In this document: positions 43,429 through 52,092 of the stretch, piece after piece
Position numbering within the stretch: the first letter of the stretch is position 1
How the letters are laid out: every line of letters starts with the position of its first letter
Source: Dongia_A sp039808885
GTDB lineage: Bacteria > Pseudomonadota > Alphaproteobacteria > Dongiales > Dongiaceae
DNA: 64,000 nucleotides
Assembly: GCA_039808885.1 (NCBI GenBank)
Contig: JBDHTX010000002.1
Location: forward strand, 1-64,000
Direction of reading: 5' to 3'
The notes under the pieces: model-generated
What the model saw: only the letters and a program-made list of their open reading frames with translations
What the model was told of the DNA's origin: nothing
The model's database searches: none
Program-made: the position numbers and the translations under genes

Positions 43429-44001
43429 ATGCGCTGGATTTCCTGCCTCGTCCTGCTGCTGCTGATCGCCTCGCCATCACGCGCCGACCCGGCGCTCGAC
43501 CTGGTCGCCGCCGCCCGCGCGCAGATCGGCACGACGTTGCTCTACGATGCCAGCTACCAGTCCATCGCCTATCCGATGGTCGACGTGCCGATCGCGCGCG
43601 GCGTGTGCAGCGACGTCGTCATCCGCGCCTTCCGCGCCCTCGGCCTCGACCTGCAGCGCGAGGTGCATCGCGACATGGCGCGGCATTTCGCCGCCTATCC
43701 GCGGGCCTGGGGCCTCACGCATCCGGACGCGAACATCGACCATCGCCGCGTGCCCAACCTCGCCACCTGGTTCACCCGCCAGGGCGACGCGCTCGCCGTC
43801 TCCGGCGACCCCGCCGACTATCAAGCCGGCGACGTGGTTGCGTGGGTTCTCGACAGCGGCCAGGCGCATATCGGCATCGTCTCCGACCGCCGCTCCGGGG
43901 ACGGATCGCGGCCGCTGGTGATCCACAATATCGGGCGCGGGACCCGGGAGGAGGACGTGCTCCTGAACTGGCGCATAACCGGCCATTTCCGGGCCTTCTA
44001 G
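43429..44001 (+). CDS. DUF1287 family secreted protein
   Basis: A 190-residue protein with an N-terminal signal peptide (residues 1-20, ending SRA-D) and a DUF1287 domain, a predicted NlpC/P60-like cysteine peptidase or amidase fold. The putative catalytic Cys is in ARGVCSDVV near residue 57, and HIGIVSD near 142 provides the His. Members may act on the cell envelope. The ATG at 43429 follows GGTGAGGGCC. It separates the kinase from the alcohol dehydrogenase and may not belong to the pathway. Confidence 0.82.
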   Translation: MRWISCLVLLLLIASPSRADPALDLVAAARAQIGTTLLYDASYQSIAYPMVDVPIARGVCSDVVIRAFRALGLDLQREVHRDMARHFAAYPRAWGLTHPDANIDHRRVPNLATWFTRQGDALAVSGDPADYQAGDVVAWVLDSGQAHIGIVSDRRSGDGSRPLVIHNIGRGTREEDVLLNWRITGHFRAF

Positions 44002-44108
44002 GCCGATTTTCAGCCCCTTCCCCGCCGCGCGGAACCGGCTAGAATGCGGCCGATTCAGGAGCCCCGGCGGCAAGCCGGCCCCGGGCAGAACCCAAGGACA
44101 TGGACATC

Positions 44109-45290
44109 ATGAGCAACGACGCCGCCGCCCTTCGCGGCAATTGGAATTACCCGACCTCGGTGAAATTCGGCTGCGGCCGCATCAAGGAGCTGGCCGACCA
44201 TTGCAAGGCGCTGGGCATGAAGCGGCCCCTGTTGATCACCGATCCCGGCCTGGCAAATCTGCCGATGATCAAGGACGCGCTCGCGCGCAACGAGGCGGCG
44301 GGCCTGCCCACCGGCCTGTTCAGCAACATCCAGGGCAATCCCACCGGCAAGAACGTCGAGGACGGCATCGCCGCCTACAAGGCCGGCGGCCATGACGGTG
44401 TCATCGCCTTCGGCGGCGGCTCGGCGCTCGACGCGGCCAAGGCGGTGGCGCTGATGATCGGCCAGAAGCGGCCGATCTGGGACTTCGAGGACATCGGCGA
44501 TTGGTGGACCCGCGTCGATCCGAACGGCATCGCGCCCATCGTCGGCATCCCGACCACCTCCGGCACCGGCTCGGAAGTCGGCCGAGCCTCGGTCATCACC
44601 GACGAAGCGCATCACGTGAAGAAGATCATCTTCCATCCGAAGATGCTGCCCGCCATCGTCATCGACGATCCGGAGCTGACCGTCGGCCTGCCGCCGCACA
44701 TCACCGCCGCCACCGGCATGGACGCGCTGTCGCATTGCCTGGAGGCCTATTGCGCGCCGGGCTACCACCCGCTCGCCGACGGCATCGCGCTCGAAGGCAT
44801 GCGCCTGGTGAAGGAGGCGCTCCCCGCCGCGGTGAAGGACGGCAAGAACCTGGTCGCCCGCGCCAACATGATGGCGGCGGCCAGCATGGGCGCCACCGCC
44901 TTCCAGAAAGGCCTCGGCGGCATGCACGCGATCAGCCACCCGCTGGGCGCGCTTTACAACACCCATCACGGCCTGACCAACGCCGTCGTCATGCCCTATG
45001 TGCTGGAATACAACCGCGCCGCCATCGACGAGCGCATGGGCAGGCTCGCCGCCTATCTCGGCCTGCCGAACCCGTCCTTCAAGGCGGTGCTGAACTGGAT
45101 CCTCAGCTTACGCAAGGAGATCGGCATTCCGCACACGCTGAAGGAGATCGGCGTCGACGACAAGCGCGTCGACCTCGTCGCCGAAATGGCGGCGGCCGAC
45201 CCCTCCGCCGGCGGCAACCCGATCAAGGTCGGCGCCAACGAGCTGCGCGTCATGTTCGTCAACGGCCTGGAAGGCAAGCTGGCGGCGTAG
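44109..45290 (+). CDS. Iron-containing alcohol dehydrogenase
   Basis: A 393-residue group-III alcohol dehydrogenase. The NAD(P) motif AFGGGSALDAAKA is near residue 101, the metal site uses Asp and His in GMDALSHCLEAY (near 204) and the histidines of MHAISHPLGALYNTHHGLTNA (near 274-290). It oxidises a primary alcohol or reduces an aldehyde. In the inferred route it would convert a gamma-glutamylated amino alcohol to the aldehyde used by the ALDH. I chose the ATG at 44109 because AAGGA lies 10 bases before it; an ATG at 44100 is possible. Confidence 0.9.
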   Translation: MSNDAAALRGNWNYPTSVKFGCGRIKELADHCKALGMKRPLLITDPGLANLPMIKDALARNEAAGLPTGLFSNIQGNPTGKNVEDGIAAYKAGGHDGVIAFGGGSALDAAKAVALMIGQKRPIWDFEDIGDWWTRVDPNGIAPIVGIPTTSGTGSEVGRASVITDEAHHVKKIIFHPKMLPAIVIDDPELTVGLPPHITAATGMDALSHCLEAYCAPGYHPLADGIALEGMRLVKEALPAAVKDGKNLVARANMMAAASMGATAFQKGLGGMHAISHPLGALYNTHHGLTNAVVMPYVLEYNRAAIDERMGRLAAYLGLPNPSFKAVLNWILSLRKEIGIPHTLKEIGVDDKRVDLVAEMAAADPSAGGNPIKVGANELRVMFVNGLEGKLAA

Positions 45291-45300
45291 CTTTATCTGA

Positions 45301-45410
45301 TCGTCATTGCCGGGCTTGACCCGGCAATCCACGCGCGATTGCCGCGCATCGGATCTGAGAAAAGTGGATCACCGGGTCGCGCCGCTCTGCGGCGGCCCGG
45401 TGATGACGTT
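45301..45410. repeat. Composite palindromic element
   Basis: TCGTCATTGCCGGGCTTGA-type arm (45301) with CCCGGCAATCCA, then GTGGATCACCGGG and CCCGGTGATGACG. Two opposed hairpins between the converging alcohol dehydrogenase and quinone reductase genes. The first hairpin may also act as their terminator. Confidence 0.7.
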
Positions 45411-45417
45411 CTAGGAG

Positions 45418-46143
45418 CTAGTACCTCCCCACCTCGATCGCTTCCTCCTGCGCGATCTGCCGGAGGCGCTCGCGCCACGCCGCCAACGCCGCCGCGCGCT
45501 GCTCCTGCGTCATCTGCGCCGGACCGTAGACGATCTGCGGCCGCAGCACGTCGTAGCCGAGGAACTGCAGCATGCCGCGCTGGATCGGACGCAGCACCCC
45601 GTTGATGTCGCCGTTGAAGCCGTCCGGGCGATAGGCCGTCTCGCCGCTGCCGCCCGTCGTCAGGGACAGCAGCGCCCGCCGGCCGCGGAACTTGCCCTTC
45701 TCGTAGATCCGGCCGCGTCCGTAGATGCGATTGAACGCGAACACGCGGTCCACCCAGCCCTTCAGGATCGCCGGCAGGCCGAACCACCAGAGCGGAAACT
45801 GGAAGATGAGCAGGTCGGCCGCCTCGAGCTTCGCCATCTCCGCGGCGAGGTCCGGCGCGAAACCCCCGGTCTCGGTCGCGTGGTCTTCCTCGACCTGCTG
45901 CTTGTAGTAGTCGGGATCCTTGGCGCGCGTGAAATTGCGGCGGCCGGAGACCGGATCGAACCCCATGCGGTAGAGATCGGACACCGTCACCTTGTGGCCA
46001 AGGGCGGTCAGGGCCTCCACCGCGGCATCCGCCATGGCGCCGCTGAAGCTTCTGCGTTCCGGATGCGCCAGGACCAGCAGCACGTTCAGGGCGCCTTCGC
46101 GCCCGGCCCGGCCGGCTTCTTCGTTCCGCGTCTGGATATTCAT
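45418..46143 (-). CDS. NAD(P)H-quinone reductase-like flavodoxin-fold protein
   Basis: A 241-residue flavodoxin-fold protein of the NQO1/MdaB/Kef-ancillary type. LLVLAHPERRSFS near the start binds FMN/FAD phosphate, and FQFPLWWFGLPAILKGWVDRVF near residue 110 is the family signature. It reduces quinones by two electrons. The ATG at 46143 has GGGGTG upstream; a longer start at 46197 would run across the LysR operator and lacks a ribosome site. It is divergent from, and probably controlled by, the LysR gene at 46219. Confidence 0.87.
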   Translation of the reverse strand: MNIQTRNEEAGRAGREGALNVLLVLAHPERRSFSGAMADAAVEALTALGHKVTVSDLYRMGFDPVSGRRNFTRAKDPDYYKQQVEEDHATETGGFAPDLAAEMAKLEAADLLIFQFPLWWFGLPAILKGWVDRVFAFNRIYGRGRIYEKGKFRGRRALLSLTTGGSGETAYRPDGFNGDINGVLRPIQRGMLQFLGYDVLRPQIVYGPAQMTQEQRAAALAAWRERLRQIAQEEAIEVGRY

Positions 46144-46195
46144 TGGAGCACCCCGGTTGGCGTTGGCGTCCGGAATGATGTATGGATTCGCGGTC

Positions 46196-46216
46196 ATGAA
46201 CAGAACTGAAATTCAT
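46196..46216. promoter_or_regulatory. LysR-type operator (T-N11-A box)
   Basis: ATGAA and TTCAT form an inverted repeat spaced by exactly 11 bases directly upstream of the LysR start, between the two divergent genes. Confidence 0.55.
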
Positions 46217-46218
46217 TC

Positions 46219-47142
46219 ATGCCGGATATAAGCGACAATGAACTCCGCCGGCTGGACCTCACCCTGCTGCTGGTGCTGGACGGCGCGCTCCGCCAGCGCA
46301 AGCTGAGCGCGGTCGCCCGGCAGCTCGGCCTGACCCAGCCGGCGATCAGCCACGCCTTGGCCCGCCTGCGCGACATCCTGGGCGACCCGTTGTTCGTGCG
46401 CCGCGCCAACGGGGTGGAGCCCACGCCGCGCGCCCTGGCGCTGGCCCAGCCGGTGGCGCAGGCCATCGCTCTGCTGCGCGACACGCTGCAGCAGGGCCGG
46501 CAATTCGACCCCGCCACCGCCACGCGCGTGTTCCGGGTCGCCGCCCTCGACTACGCCATCTCGCTGCTGACCCCCGATTTCCTGGCGCGCTTCAGCGCCG
46601 AGGCGCCCAGGTGCCAGGTCGTCTTCCGCTCCATCGGCCGCGAGGCCGGGCACGAGGCGCTGAAGACCGGCCAGCTCGACCTCGTCATCGGCTTGTTCGA
46701 GCCCAACTGCCCGTTCCTGCAGCGCGTGACGATGCGGGAGGATTTCGTGGTCGTCGCCCGGCCGGGAAACCCCGGGCTGCGCCGCGGCTTCGACCTGGCG
46801 CGCTATCTGGATTGCGACCACCTGCTGGTGTCGGCGGCGGGCGACGCGCGCGGCACGGTGGACGAGGCGCTGCGCCGCCTCGGCAAGACCCGCCGCGTCG
46901 TGGCGGTGGTGCCGCAATTCCTGATCGGCTTCGCCGCGGTGGCCGGTTCGGACTTGATCTCGACCGCGCCACGCCGCGTGGCGCGGCGCTACGCGGCCGC
47001 CTTCGGGCTGAAGCTGCATCCGGTGCCGTTCGACCTTCCGGGATTCGAGATCGCGACCTTGCGGCACCAGAGCACGTCGACCGATTCCGGACTTTCGTGG
47101 TTCGAACAGCGCATCGCCGAACACCTCGCGCGGGCGCGCTAG
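46219..47142 (+). CDS. LysR family transcriptional regulator
   Basis: A 307-residue LysR protein. The HTH is at residues about 8-66 (LSAVARQLGLTQPAISHALARLRDILGDPLF), close to the NodD/SyrM/LinR-type subgroup, followed by the effector domain. It is divergent from the quinone reductase gene, the usual arrangement for a regulator of its neighbour. Its stop overlaps the end of the TauE gene on the other strand by 4 bases. Confidence 0.88.
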   Translation: MPDISDNELRRLDLTLLLVLDGALRQRKLSAVARQLGLTQPAISHALARLRDILGDPLFVRRANGVEPTPRALALAQPVAQAIALLRDTLQQGRQFDPATATRVFRVAALDYAISLLTPDFLARFSAEAPRCQVVFRSIGREAGHEALKTGQLDLVIGLFEPNCPFLQRVTMREDFVVVARPGNPGLRRGFDLARYLDCDHLLVSAAGDARGTVDEALRRLGKTRRVVAVVPQFLIGFAAVAGSDLISTAPRRVARRYAAAFGLKLHPVPFDLPGFEIATLRHQSTSTDSGLSWFEQRIAEHLARAR

Positions 47143-47897
47143 AACCAGTATTTCCCGGCATAGATCACCGTCGCCGCGGTGCCGAAGCTGATGATGCCGA
47201 GGCGCACCCATCGCGGCGGCAGGATGCGGATGAGATAGCCGCCGGCATAGCCGCCGCCAATCGACCCGGCCATCAGCGCGAACATCGCCGGCCACACCAC
47301 GGCGCCCTGCCAGATATAGACCCAGACCGAGGAGACACTGACGCCGGTGATGAGGATGTTCTTCAGCACGTTGGTAGAGCGCAGATCGGAGAGTCCGCCG
47401 ATCGACAGGATGGCAAGATTGATGACGCCGAGCGCAGCACCGAAATAGCCGCCATAGATCGAGGATAGGAAGATCGGAAACGCGACGCGACCGAAATGCA
47501 GGCCGCCGGCTTCATGCGCCGGCAGATGCCGCTGCACCCAGGGCCCGATGGCAAACAGCAAGGTCGCCATTCCGATCAGCCCGGGCACCAGCAGGGTCAG
47601 CAGATCCGCCGGCGTCTCCAGCATCAGCACGGCGCCGATCGCGCCGCCCACCACGTTGATCGCGAACAGCCAGGAAAAGGCACGGCCCCAGCTCGGCCGC
47701 CGCCGCCAATCCGCCAGCGCCGCCATGAAGTTGCCGAAGCAGAGGCCGACCGAATTGGTGGCATTGGCCGCCACCGGCGGCAGCCCCATCGCCAGGAGCG
47801 TCGGGAAAGTGATCAACGACGCCCCACCCGCGATCGCCGCCGCGATCCCGCCGCCGAACCCCGCGGCGACCAGCAGCGCGCCCTGCCCCAGATCCAT
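47139..47897 (-). CDS. TauE/SafE family sulfite or organosulfonate exporter
   Basis: A 252-residue membrane protein with about eight helices. The N-terminal repeat AGFGGGIAAAIAGGASLITFP and the second-repeat LGVINLAILSIGGL are typical of TauE/SafE. Members export sulfite, sulfoacetate or related anions, which would suit the sulfur-related genes elsewhere in the window; the specific substrate is not readable. It is alone on the minus strand, tail-to-tail with the LysR gene. Confidence 0.85.
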   Translation of the reverse strand: MDLGQGALLVAAGFGGGIAAAIAGGASLITFPTLLAMGLPPVAANATNSVGLCFGNFMAALADWRRRPSWGRAFSWLFAINVVGGAIGAVLMLETPADLLTLLVPGLIGMATLLFAIGPWVQRHLPAHEAGGLHFGRVAFPIFLSSIYGGYFGAALGVINLAILSIGGLSDLRSTNVLKNILITGVSVSSVWVYIWQGAVVWPAMFALMAGSIGGGYAGGYLIRILPPRWVRLGIISFGTAATVIYAGKYWF

Positions 47898-48006
47898 GCC
47901 ACCCTCGAAAACAAACCCCGCGACGGCGGGGCTTGGCGGCAGTCTAGCAGAGGTTAGAGCGCTGCATCACCCCGCCTAGCCTATAGAACCTCTCCACCGA
48001 ATCAGT

Positions 48007-48130
48007 GAATCCCCTCCCCCGAGGCGGGGGAGGGTTAGGGAGGGGGCGCGGCTCGGTGCAGACACCACCACAGCGAATCCGCCATTCAACCCCCACCCTG
48101 CCCCTCCCTCAAGCTTGGTGGAGGGGATTC
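48007..48130. repeat. Inverted repeat with T-tract
   Basis: GAATCCCCTC at 48007 pairs with GAGGGGATTC at 48121-48130, which is followed by TTTTTATAG. Between them lie further CCCTCCCC/GGGGAGGG palindromes. It occupies the 249-bp gap between the TauE and PDH genes; no coding sequence is seen there. Confidence 0.55.
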
Positions 48131-48146
48131 TTTTTATAGTAGGAGA

Positions 48147-50543
48147 CTAGCGCCGCCTCGCCCCCACCATCGCCGCCTCGACGATCGCCTGCGCGTCGAT
48201 GCGGTAGTGGCGGTAGAGGTCCGGGATGGTGCCGGTCTGGCCGAAATGCTCGACGCCGAGCGCCTGGGTGCGATGGCCGTAGACGCCGCCCATCCAGGAC
48301 AGCGTCGCCGGATGGCCGTCGAGCACCGTCACCAGCCGCGCGTTGCGGTCCAAGGGGGCCAGCAGCTTCTCGATCTGCGACAGCTCCGCCGCGTCGCCAT
48401 GCTGCTGCGCCGTCTGGGCCGCCTTCCAGCCGGCGTTCAGGCGGTCGGCGGAGGTGACCGCCAGCAACCCGGCGCCGGGGAAGGTCCGCAGCAATTCGCC
48501 CATCGCAATCGCCGCCTCCGGCGCCACGGTCCCGGTGAAGGCGATGGCGAGCCCGGCGCCTTCCGCCGGCTCCCGCATCCAATAGCCGCCCTGGATGATC
48601 CCCTCGCGCAGTTCCGGCGTCATGGGGCGCAGAACCTGATCGACGGGGCGCGTCGACAGGCGCAGATAGACCGAGCCGCCGTCGCGCTCATGCAGCCAGG
48701 AATCGCCCTTCTCCGCCTTCGGCGCGCGCTGGATGTATGCGAAGGCCCATTCCAGGATCACCGCCAGTTCGTCGACATAGGAGGGCTCGAAGCTGGCGAT
48801 GCCGTCCTGCGCCATGCCGATCAGCGGCGTGGCGATGGATTGGTGTGCGCCGCCCTCCGGCGCCAGCGTGATGCCGGACGGCGTCGCCACCAGGATGAAG
48901 CGCGCATCCTGGTAGCAGGCGTAGTTCAGCGCGTCGAGGCCGCGGGCGATGAAGGGATCATAGAGCGTGCCGATCGGCAGCAGGCGCTCGCCGAAGACGC
49001 TGTGGCTGAGGCCCATCGCCGCCAGCATCAGGAACAGGTTGTTCTCCGCGATGCCGAGCTCGATATGCTGCCCGCTCGGCCCCTTGCCCCAGCGCTGCGC
49101 CGACATCAGCTTCCGGGTCTGGAACACGTCCTCGGCGGCCTGCATGGAGAATACGCCGCGCCGGTTGACCCAGGGGCCGAGATTGGTCGAGACGGTGACG
49201 TCGGGCGAGGTGGTGACGATGTGCTTCGCCAGCGGCCCGTCCTCGCGCGCGATCTCGGCCAGGATCTGGCCGAAGCCCTGCTGCGTCGACATGGCGCCCT
49301 TGATCTGCGGCAGCGGCAGATGGCCGACCGGAATTGCATCGGCGCGGAGGCGCCGACGGCCGCGCGCGTTGAACGGCGTGCGCTTCAGCAGCGCCTCGAA
49401 CTCCGCCTCGGCGCGATTGAGGCCGGCGGTCTTCGACCATTCCTGGCCGTCCAGGATGTTGTTGGCCGCCTTGAAACCCTGCATCTGCTCCGGCGTCATC
49501 AGGCCGGCATGGTTGTCCTTGTGCCCGGCCAGCGGCAGACCCTTGCCCTTGATCGTGTAGCAGATGAAGCAGACCGGCTGGTCCGTCTCCGTCGCCGCGC
49601 CGAACGCTTCCAGCAGGGTCTCCAGGCAATGGCCGGCGAGGTCGGTCATGGTGGCGACCAGCGCGTCATCCCGCATGTCCGCGATCAATTGCAGGGCGAG
49701 CGGATCCTTCAGATCCGCCTGAAGCTGCGCGCGCCACGCGGCGGCGCCCTGGAAGGTCAGCGCCGAATAGAGGGCGTTGTCGCACTGGTCGATCCAGTCG
49801 GTGATCGCCGTCCCGCCCGGCAGGGTGCGCAGCGCCGTCAGCCGCTTGCCGTATTTCAGCGTGACCACGCGCCAGCCCATGTTCTCGAAGACGGTGGTGA
49901 GCTTGCCGGTCAGCGGCGCGGAGATGACGGCGTCCAGGCTCTGCCGGTTGTAGTCGACCACCCACCAGGTGTTGCGCAGGTCGTGCTTCCAGCCCTCGAT
50001 CAGCGCCTCGTAGATGTTGCCCTCGTCGAGCTCGGCGTCGCCGACCAGCGCCACCATGCGCCCCTCGGGCCAGTTGCGGCCCCAGCCATGGGCGCGGATG
50101 TAGTCCTGCACCAGGCTGGCGAAGCTGGTCATGGCGACGCCCAGGCCCACCGAGCCGGTCGAGAAATCGACATCGTCGACGTCCTTGGTGCGCGAGGGAT
50201 AGCTCTGCGCGCCGCCGAAGGCGCGGAAGTCCTTCAGCTTGTCGAGGGACTGGTTGCCGAGCAGGTACTGGATCGCGTGGAACACCGGCGAGGCGTGCGG
50301 CTTCACCGCCACCCGGTCCTGCGGCCTGAGAATCGCGAAATAGAGCGCGGTCATGATGCTGACCAGCGAGGCGGAGGAGGCCTGGTGGCCGCCGACCTTC
50401 AGGCCGTCCTCGTTGTCGCGCTCGTGGTTGGCGTTGTGGATGATCTGCGCCGACAGCCAAAGCACCTTGCGCTCGATGTCCTTGAGCACGTCAAGCGTGA
50501 AAGGCTGTGCGATCTCGTCCCTCGTCTCGGCAGCTTGAGGCAT
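48147..50543 (-). CDS. Homodimeric pyruvate dehydrogenase E1-like / transketolase-family enzyme
   Basis: A 798-residue thiamine-diphosphate enzyme resembling AceE (E. coli AceE is about 890 residues). The N-terminal WLSAQIIHNANH and GGHQASSASL, the ThDP-binding GDAELDEGNIYEAL near 175 with the following YN, and AEDVFQTRK near 460 are visible. It lacks the extra N-terminal segment AceE uses to bind E2, and no E2 or E3 gene is adjacent. The substrate may therefore differ from pyruvate. The ATG at 50543 follows GGGGGAG; a start seven codons upstream has no ribosome site. Confidence 0.8.
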   Translation of the reverse strand: MPQAAETRDEIAQPFTLDVLKDIERKVLWLSAQIIHNANHERDNEDGLKVGGHQASSASLVSIMTALYFAILRPQDRVAVKPHASPVFHAIQYLLGNQSLDKLKDFRAFGGAQSYPSRTKDVDDVDFSTGSVGLGVAMTSFASLVQDYIRAHGWGRNWPEGRMVALVGDAELDEGNIYEALIEGWKHDLRNTWWVVDYNRQSLDAVISAPLTGKLTTVFENMGWRVVTLKYGKRLTALRTLPGGTAITDWIDQCDNALYSALTFQGAAAWRAQLQADLKDPLALQLIADMRDDALVATMTDLAGHCLETLLEAFGAATETDQPVCFICYTIKGKGLPLAGHKDNHAGLMTPEQMQGFKAANNILDGQEWSKTAGLNRAEAEFEALLKRTPFNARGRRRLRADAIPVGHLPLPQIKGAMSTQQGFGQILAEIAREDGPLAKHIVTTSPDVTVSTNLGPWVNRRGVFSMQAAEDVFQTRKLMSAQRWGKGPSGQHIELGIAENNLFLMLAAMGLSHSVFGERLLPIGTLYDPFIARGLDALNYACYQDARFILVATPSGITLAPEGGAHQSIATPLIGMAQDGIASFEPSYVDELAVILEWAFAYIQRAPKAEKGDSWLHERDGGSVYLRLSTRPVDQVLRPMTPELREGIIQGGYWMREPAEGAGLAIAFTGTVAPEAAIAMGELLRTFPGAGLLAVTSADRLNAGWKAAQTAQQHGDAAELSQIEKLLAPLDRNARLVTVLDGHPATLSWMGGVYGHRTQALGVEHFGQTGTIPDLYRHYRIDAQAIVEAAMVGARRR

Positions 50544-50591
50544 TGATACTCCCCCGATCGTCACGGACGGTTTCTGCTCCCCTCTGCCCTA

Positions 50592-50678
50592 CCGACATCG
50601 CCGGGCTCGGCCCGGCGATCCAGGCGCCCGTCCGTTCAGTGCGCTTGGATTGCCGGGTCGTGCCCGGCAATGACGAGA
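50592..50678. repeat. Composite palindromic element
   Basis: Two hairpins, CATCGCCGGGCTCGGCCCGGCGAT and TTGGATTGCCGGGTCG-type with its complement ending CAATGACGA, in the gap between the PDH-like gene and the PLP enzyme gene. Same family as the elements at 43223, 45301, 57348 and 63937. Confidence 0.7.
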
Positions 50679-50690
50679 GAAATTGTCAGT

Positions 50691-51974
50691 TCATGCGTCG
50701 TGCATCGCCTGGTCGATGTCGGCGAGCAGATCGCCCGGATCCTCGACGCCGATCGACAGGCGGATGGTGCCCTCGGTGATGCCGAGCGCGGCGCGCTCCT
50801 CCGCCTTGATCCCCGAATGGGTGGTCGAGGCCGGATGGCAGATCAGCGATTCGGTGCCGCCCAGGCTCACCGCCAGCTTGATCAGCTGGATGCGGTTGAG
50901 GATGCGGAACGCGGCATCGCGGCCGCCCTTCACGGTGAAGGCGAAGGTCGAGCCGGCGCTGCTGCACTGCTTCTTGAAGATCTCCGCCTCGCGCGTGCCC
51001 GGCTTCAGGAAGCCGAGGTAGTTCACGTTCTCCACCATCGGATGGTCGCGCAGGTGCTCGGCGATGATGCGGGCGCTGTCGTTGGCGCGCTGCATGCGCA
51101 GGCTCAGGGTTTCCAGCGAGCGGCTGATCAGCCAGGCGCTGTGCGGGTCCAATTGCGTGCCGAGCAGGCCGCGCAGCTTCAGCACCTTGGCCATCAGGTC
51201 GCTGCGCCCGGCGACGGCGCCGGCCACCAGGTCGCTGTGCCCGGCCAGATACTTGGTCACCGAATAGGCGACCAAATCGGCGCCGTGCAGCATCGGCTTC
51301 TGGTGGATCGGGCCGAGGAAGGTGTTGTCGACGACGAAGACCGGCTTGTGCCCGGTCTTCAGCCCGTGCTGCAGGCATTGGCCGCCGACCAGCGAGATAT
51401 CGATCAGGGTGTTGGTCGGGTTGGCCGGGGTCTCGATCAGCACCATGCCGAGCGGGCCGTGCCGCGCCGCCTCGTTCATCGCCGAGGTGATGCCCTCGAC
51501 CGACATGCCGTCGGTCATCGGCACCACGGTGATGCCCATCTCGGGGAAGAAGCTGGAGAACAGGGTCGAGGTGCCGCCATAGATCGGCTTGCTCATCACC
51601 ATCGACATGCCGGGGCGCAGGAAGGCGAGCGCCGCGGTGGTGATGGCCGACATGCCGCTGGAGAAGACGAGCGCGTTGTCCGCCTCCTCCAGGATGGAGA
51701 TGCGGTCCTCGAGCACTTCCAGGTTCGGATTGTTGAAGCGGGAATAGACCAGGCCCGAGGTCTCCTCCGCGTTCAGCTTCACCCTTCCGGAGGTGACGTC
51801 GAAGAAATGCGCCCCCTCCTCCGCATTGCGGAAGGCGAAGGTCGAGCTCATGAACAAGGGCGGCTTCACCGCGCCTTCGGAGAGCTTCGGGTCGTAGCCG
51901 TAGCTCATCATCAGCGTGTCGGGCTTCAGCTTGTGCGTGCCGACGAAGCGCTTGTGGTACGATTGCTGTTTCAT
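50691..51974 (-). CDS. Cys/Met-metabolism PLP enzyme (cystathionine gamma-synthase/lyase family)
   Basis: A 427-residue fold-type-I PLP enzyme. YSRFNNPN near residue 77 binds the PLP phosphate, SSGMSAI near 105 and the Lys in SVTKYLAGHSD near 240 (internal aldimine) are intact, and the C-terminal SLGGTESLICHPASTTHS is the family signature. Members include methionine gamma-lyase, cystathionine gamma-lyase and gamma-synthase; these cannot be separated here. It is divergent from an Lrp-type regulator that probably controls it. Confidence 0.87.
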   Translation of the reverse strand: MKQQSYHKRFVGTHKLKPDTLMMSYGYDPKLSEGAVKPPLFMSSTFAFRNAEEGAHFFDVTSGRVKLNAEETSGLVYSRFNNPNLEVLEDRISILEEADNALVFSSGMSAITTAALAFLRPGMSMVMSKPIYGGTSTLFSSFFPEMGITVVPMTDGMSVEGITSAMNEAARHGPLGMVLIETPANPTNTLIDISLVGGQCLQHGLKTGHKPVFVVDNTFLGPIHQKPMLHGADLVAYSVTKYLAGHSDLVAGAVAGRSDLMAKVLKLRGLLGTQLDPHSAWLISRSLETLSLRMQRANDSARIIAEHLRDHPMVENVNYLGFLKPGTREAEIFKKQCSSAGSTFAFTVKGGRDAAFRILNRIQLIKLAVSLGGTESLICHPASTTHSGIKAEERAALGITEGTIRLSIGVEDPGDLLADIDQAMHDA

Positions 51975-52055
51975 GGCCTGACCTCCCGAGTCCTGGATTG
52001 GTGAACACGCTACGCGGGACGTTGCGCAAAGATGTGCCTAGTTTATGCCCCGGAA

Positions 52056-52085
52056 TTGACATTCCCGGCAAAATCCACTCAAAAT
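52056..52085 (+). promoter_or_regulatory. Sigma-70-like promoter of the Lrp gene
   Basis: A perfect TTGACA (52056-52061), an 18-bp spacer and CAAAAT (52080-52085), 8 bases before the ATG at 52093. The short distance leaves little room for a ribosome site, so the transcript may be leaderless or nearly so. Confidence 0.5.
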
Positions 52086-52092
52086 ACGGCGC

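Noticed and set aside
45301..45410. Interpretation of the palindromes only as gene terminators
   Set aside because: They lack T-tracts, occur as paired opposed hairpins, and recur with conserved sequence at five places, so a repeat family fits better, although the hairpins may also slow transcription.
48207..50546. 779-codon plus-strand frame opposite the PDH-E1-like gene
   Set aside because: Shadow frame; the minus strand has complete thiamine-enzyme motifs.
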